Positions 60,725 through 64,000 of a DNA stretch of 64,000 nt are shown here, piece after piece (within the stretch, counting starts at the first letter, position 1; each line of letters begins with the position of its first letter). The notes under the pieces are model-generated. The model was not told where the DNA came from and searched no databases. It was given only the letters and a program-made list of their open reading frames with translations. The stretch is from the NCBI GenBank assembly GCA_002943765.1, contig PQWQ01000032.1, positions 310,001 through 374,000 on the forward strand, in the 5' to 3' direction. Source of the stretch: Psoroptes ovis (Eukaryota; Arthropoda; Arachnida; Sarcoptiformes; Psoroptidae). Made by a program: the position numbers and the translations under genes.

Positions 60725-61476
60725 AATGCGCACTGTGAATATATCGTCGTCGTACATCATGATGGAACCAGTTCGTTGTTGAATATTATTGAATTGAATT
60801 CAATATGAATCAAACCTTGAACAGACAATCCAAAGAATCCAACGTTTTCATGCGCCTGGTTTGGTTTCAACATTGTGTTTTTTGGGTACATTTTTGTTTT
60901 ATCGGATTCTGGTTCTCGTAAATGATGGTTTATGGCTCTCATATTGCACATTTATCTTTCAAAATGAATTTGAAATTATCAAAATTTGAAAATTTTAAAT
61001 AAATTAGTCGATGATTTAATTGATTTAAAATGTCTCTATGGGCCCAATATGGTCAGTGTGATTGAAAAGTTCTTGGATAATCTCCGTAGAAATCGCATTG
61101 GAAATCATTCTTCCCACAGAATCGCTGTAATCAATCGATTAAATTCAATTTTCCTTGAAGTTTTTCCAATCTTAAAATTTGAAAAAGTCAAAAAAATCAT
61201 TGGAAAATCATTGAAAATATTAGGTTTCATTTTTCTGACGAATCCATTCTTTTCTTCAAAGAAAACTTTCTTAAATCGTATATTTCGTGTCATTGTATTT
61301 GTATCGATTCGATTTAAAATTCTTAATAAATTTGAAACATTTTATTTTATTTCGGGAAAAACAAAAAAATTGAAACATTTAATTCATTTAAATGAATTGA
61401 AATTTGATTCTTTGCCGAATGTTTAAGTTTGACTATTTGTGGACCAAAGACCAGAAGAAGACCAGAAGAAGACTAT

Positions 61477-61479
<3 letters not shown>

Positions 61480-61507
<28 letters not shown>
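61480..61507. repeat. Poly-T run (28 bases)
   Basis: Twenty-eight consecutive T after GACTATAGA. It would be a poly-A tail on the minus strand, which raises the possibility of a retroposed sequence just to its right. No source gene recognised. Confidence 0.85.
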
Positions 61508-62904
61508 GTTTTATTTCATATTTCCGATCTAATTTTCTGTATGATTTATTTGTTTGATTGATTGATTGTTTATTTGTTGAAATATTCGGGGATGAAAATG
61601 TGAAATAGAAACAATGACAATCGGACATTATTACCATGCAGAGATTTGTTCCAAATTTCAATCTAAAATGTTCAATCGTGTCATTCACTGATATTAGAAA
61701 CATTAAAAATACGTACTAAATTTACAATGTGATATATTTGAACATAAATACATTACACAGATAGACATATATTTGATTACATTTGAATGAAAGCAATGGT
61801 ACTAGTTGTTTATGGATGCTTTTAGCTTGTCGACCAGCTGAAAATTCGGTCATAAATACGTAATCATTGCTGAATGATAATATGATCAGCAGCAGCAGCA
61901 ATGACAATCAAAGGAACCAACCGACTGAGGAACCAAACAACGAACCAACCAATCGACCAACAATTGACCAGAAAACGGAAGAAATAATTTTAAATAAATT
62001 CTAGTCATGACTTTTATGGATGTTCGATGGTTGGTGAGGGATGATGACAGACCAGAATATCTGAACTAAATTTCATTCGAATTTCAATTTTCGAAAAAAC
62101 TGATATCCGCAATTTGGTGAGATTCAGGGGGTTTTGTAATATGGTACAAATCTACAATTGGATCAATGTAGTTCAAATTCAAACTGTTCGTTTGTTAAAA
62201 ATGGAAATCAAATTCTTGTTGTTGTTCTTGTTTTTATTTAAATGGATCAATGAATCAATGGGATAAATACATGGATCTATGGATGTATGGATGGATGTAC
62301 GGATGGATGAATGGTCCCTTCATCCAGAGTTAAAAGCATCCGAACAATCATTGGATATATCCAGAACAATTGAAAAGTGTAACAAGGACATTCATCAGTC
62401 AGTCAGTTTTTCTGTGGCCCCAATAAACCATTTTTCAAAAAATTAAAAATGTCTTTATTATTTTGACTATTAGAGTTTATAGTTTGACTTGTCATTTTTT
62501 TATTCTTAGTCATTTCTTATTTATTACCATTATTATATATGACTATTCTTTCGAATGGTCGCATTCTTCGTGTGGCTTCCCACTTTGCACCAGTCATAGT
62601 CCTAAGAGAAAAGATCTGGAGCATCCACCACATTTCGACCCATAAAAAAACGACCAATAAATAACTGTGAATTGAATCGTTCCATTTTTTGACCTCATTT
62701 CTTTAAATTCATAAATCTGACAGAATTCTCAAATTCAAAATAACATCCACAATGGTTGTACCATGGCTGTACCAAATTGGTACATTCATAGATGAACCAT
62801 CACAAGACTCTTAGCTTGTGATGAAAGAATTGGATGCGTCATGTATGTGTGTGTGTTTATTTATCCAAATTTATGATTGTATAAATGTGGAAATGAATTA
62901 TTAC

Positions 62905-63033
62905 CAATCAAATATGAACCATTCATGAATTTGAACCGATTATCTTCAATGATTGAGGCTGCGATGGGATGCTGCGATCCTTCACAGTGGAGACTGATAC
63001 CCAAATGAAACCAGATCGACCAGTGAACTATTC
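62905..63033 (-). other. Possible orphan coding exon
   Basis: On the minus strand a pyrimidine-rich stretch ending TTTTTTCTCCCAAG precedes an open 129-base segment that ends at G|GTAATA. The implied peptide includes IVHWSIWFHLGISLHCEG and NRFKFMNGSYLI, with phase 1 at both ends. I do not recognise the family, and no neighbouring exons were found, so this may be chance. Confidence 0.2.
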
Positions 63034-63894
63034 CTTGGGAGAAAAAATGGAACAACACCATTAAATTCTTGGTAAATTTCTTTGGGTACAAGTCTTTGTA
63101 TGAGAATATGACTTATGATAATAAATTTTGAAAAATTGAAAAACCAGATCATCGAAATGCCAAAATGAATTCAGAAGAAATGCAGTTTTAGTTTGTTTGA
63201 ATTCAATCAGGAAACGGGAACTTGTTTTCTTAAAGAATTTCTTAAAGAAGTGATTTTTAGAATAAGAAAATAAATGAATTTATTTTGATATTTTCCTTAG
63301 AAATAATCAATCAATCAATTACACTGATTGATTGATTATTATTCAAATTATTTCCCAGAAATATCCGGATATTTTCCATTGTTTTTTGGTTGATTTTCCG
63401 CATTTCTTCATGTTTACATTCGATTCGGTTCACGATTCCTGATTCAAATGATCAGTGAAGATGTCCAAAGAACTTTAAAAAAGACTTAAAATAATTGAAA
63501 TTCAAACAAAAACTTTATCAATTTGTTTGAAACGAAATGATTGATTCACGGAATTACAATGGAATACAATTGAATGAACGAAGAATATTCGAAACAATAT
63601 ATTCAGGTCAATCTTTGAGAGTAAACAACTCACAATTTTCATTTATGTAAATTGAAAATTATTAAGATTATTATTACCAAATCTTCCAACGAATTAACTC
63701 TTCAAGTTCTATAAAATATGATGGTGTTTGTCGTCGTCGTCTTTGGATAATTATTTAATGAATATTCAAATATAAATATTAATAATATAATAATATAAAT
63801 TTAGATCAATGTCAAATAATTATGACTCTGTAATGGTTATTTATTACTTTATAATTCAGTTCTAAATTATCGTCTAAAATTTTATGATTACTAA

Positions 63895-63976
63895 TTAGGT
63901 ATGTCCTGAAAGTTTTTGTCGATTTTCTAATTGAAAAAACGTTCTGAAAATCAGCCAGAACTTTTCGGACAACCAA
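63895..63976. mobile_element. Family A-related MITE, copy 15
   Basis: TTAGGTATGTCCTGAAAGTT to GAACTTTTCGGACAACCAA. The arms remain complementary towards the centre (GTCGATTTTC / GAAAATCAGCC), as in the 26008 copy. Confidence 0.8.
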
Positions 63977-64000
63977 ATATTATTATTCAAATAATCAAAT

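Larger units (their letters stand above)
59803..64000. other. Region upstream of the Ras-like gene; no convincing gene
   Basis: Contains the Ras-like 5' flank, a small nested hairpin at 60683-60724, a 28-T run at 61480-61507, GGATGGAT-type repeats near 62275-62310, and one family A element at 63895. A 129-base minus-strand open segment with splice-like ends (63033-62905) is the only exon-like piece, and I cannot assign it. Confidence 0.55.

Noticed and set aside
60986..61426. 146-codon plus-strand frame
   Set aside because: It starts at a non-ATG codon and has the Phe/Ile/Lys/Asn composition of random AT-rich DNA, with no family resemblance.

Overview
The window looks like nuclear DNA of a small-genome arthropod, most likely an acariform (astigmatid) mite. 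The evidence is high AT content, conserved metazoan proteins, long exons split by very small GT-AG introns (59-74 bp where no repeat has landed), and low-complexity Asn/Ser/Asp/Gln runs in proteins. The species assignment is inference. No bacterial, organellar or CRISPR signal is seen.

Layout. 1-2814 (-): IRE1/ERN1 ER-stress kinase-RNase, cut by the left edge just before its C-terminus. 3684-5533 (+): VPS45, divergent from IRE1. 5534-16419: about 10.9 kb without a convincing gene, holding a decayed 1.27 kb Tc1/mariner-type transposon (9046-10318) and many short palindromic elements. 16420-22581 (+): BTAF1 (Mot1), the TBP-displacing SNF2 ATPase. 23394-24227 (-): PDCD10/CCM3. 24228-35403: about 11 kb of intergenic DNA. 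35404-37507 (+): SINHCAF (FAM60A) of the SIN3-HDAC complex, greatly expanded by acidic and homopolymeric tracts. 39435-40694 (+): CANT1-type calcium-activated nucleotidase (apyrase). 41171-42380 (+): DUF2236/mpaB-like oxygenase. 42432-43477 (-): cytochrome b561-domain membrane protein. 43956-45020 (-): divergent eIF4E-family protein. 45021-49825: repeats and a candidate solo LTR. 49826-50357 (+): globin. 51257-59802 (-): RASD-like Ras-family GTPase with a 7.4 kb first intron. 59803-64000: no convincing gene.

The genes are unrelated housekeeping, signalling and membrane functions with no operon-like logic. The most distinctive feature is the density of short self-complementary elements. I count 15 copies of an ~80 bp mariner-end-like element (family A), 2 copies of a second mariner-like ~80 bp element (family B), and 11 copies of an unrelated ~122/163 bp palindromic element (family C). 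They lie between genes, in introns and next to splice sites. Transcripts crossing them could fold into dsRNA hairpins, which makes them the main candidate for follow-up. Other candidates are a palindromic motif (CGTATTAATACG) recurring upstream of VPS45 and at two other loci, a GC-rich tandem hairpin at 56.47 kb and a putative solo LTR at 48.2 kb. All copies and coordinates were found by eye.
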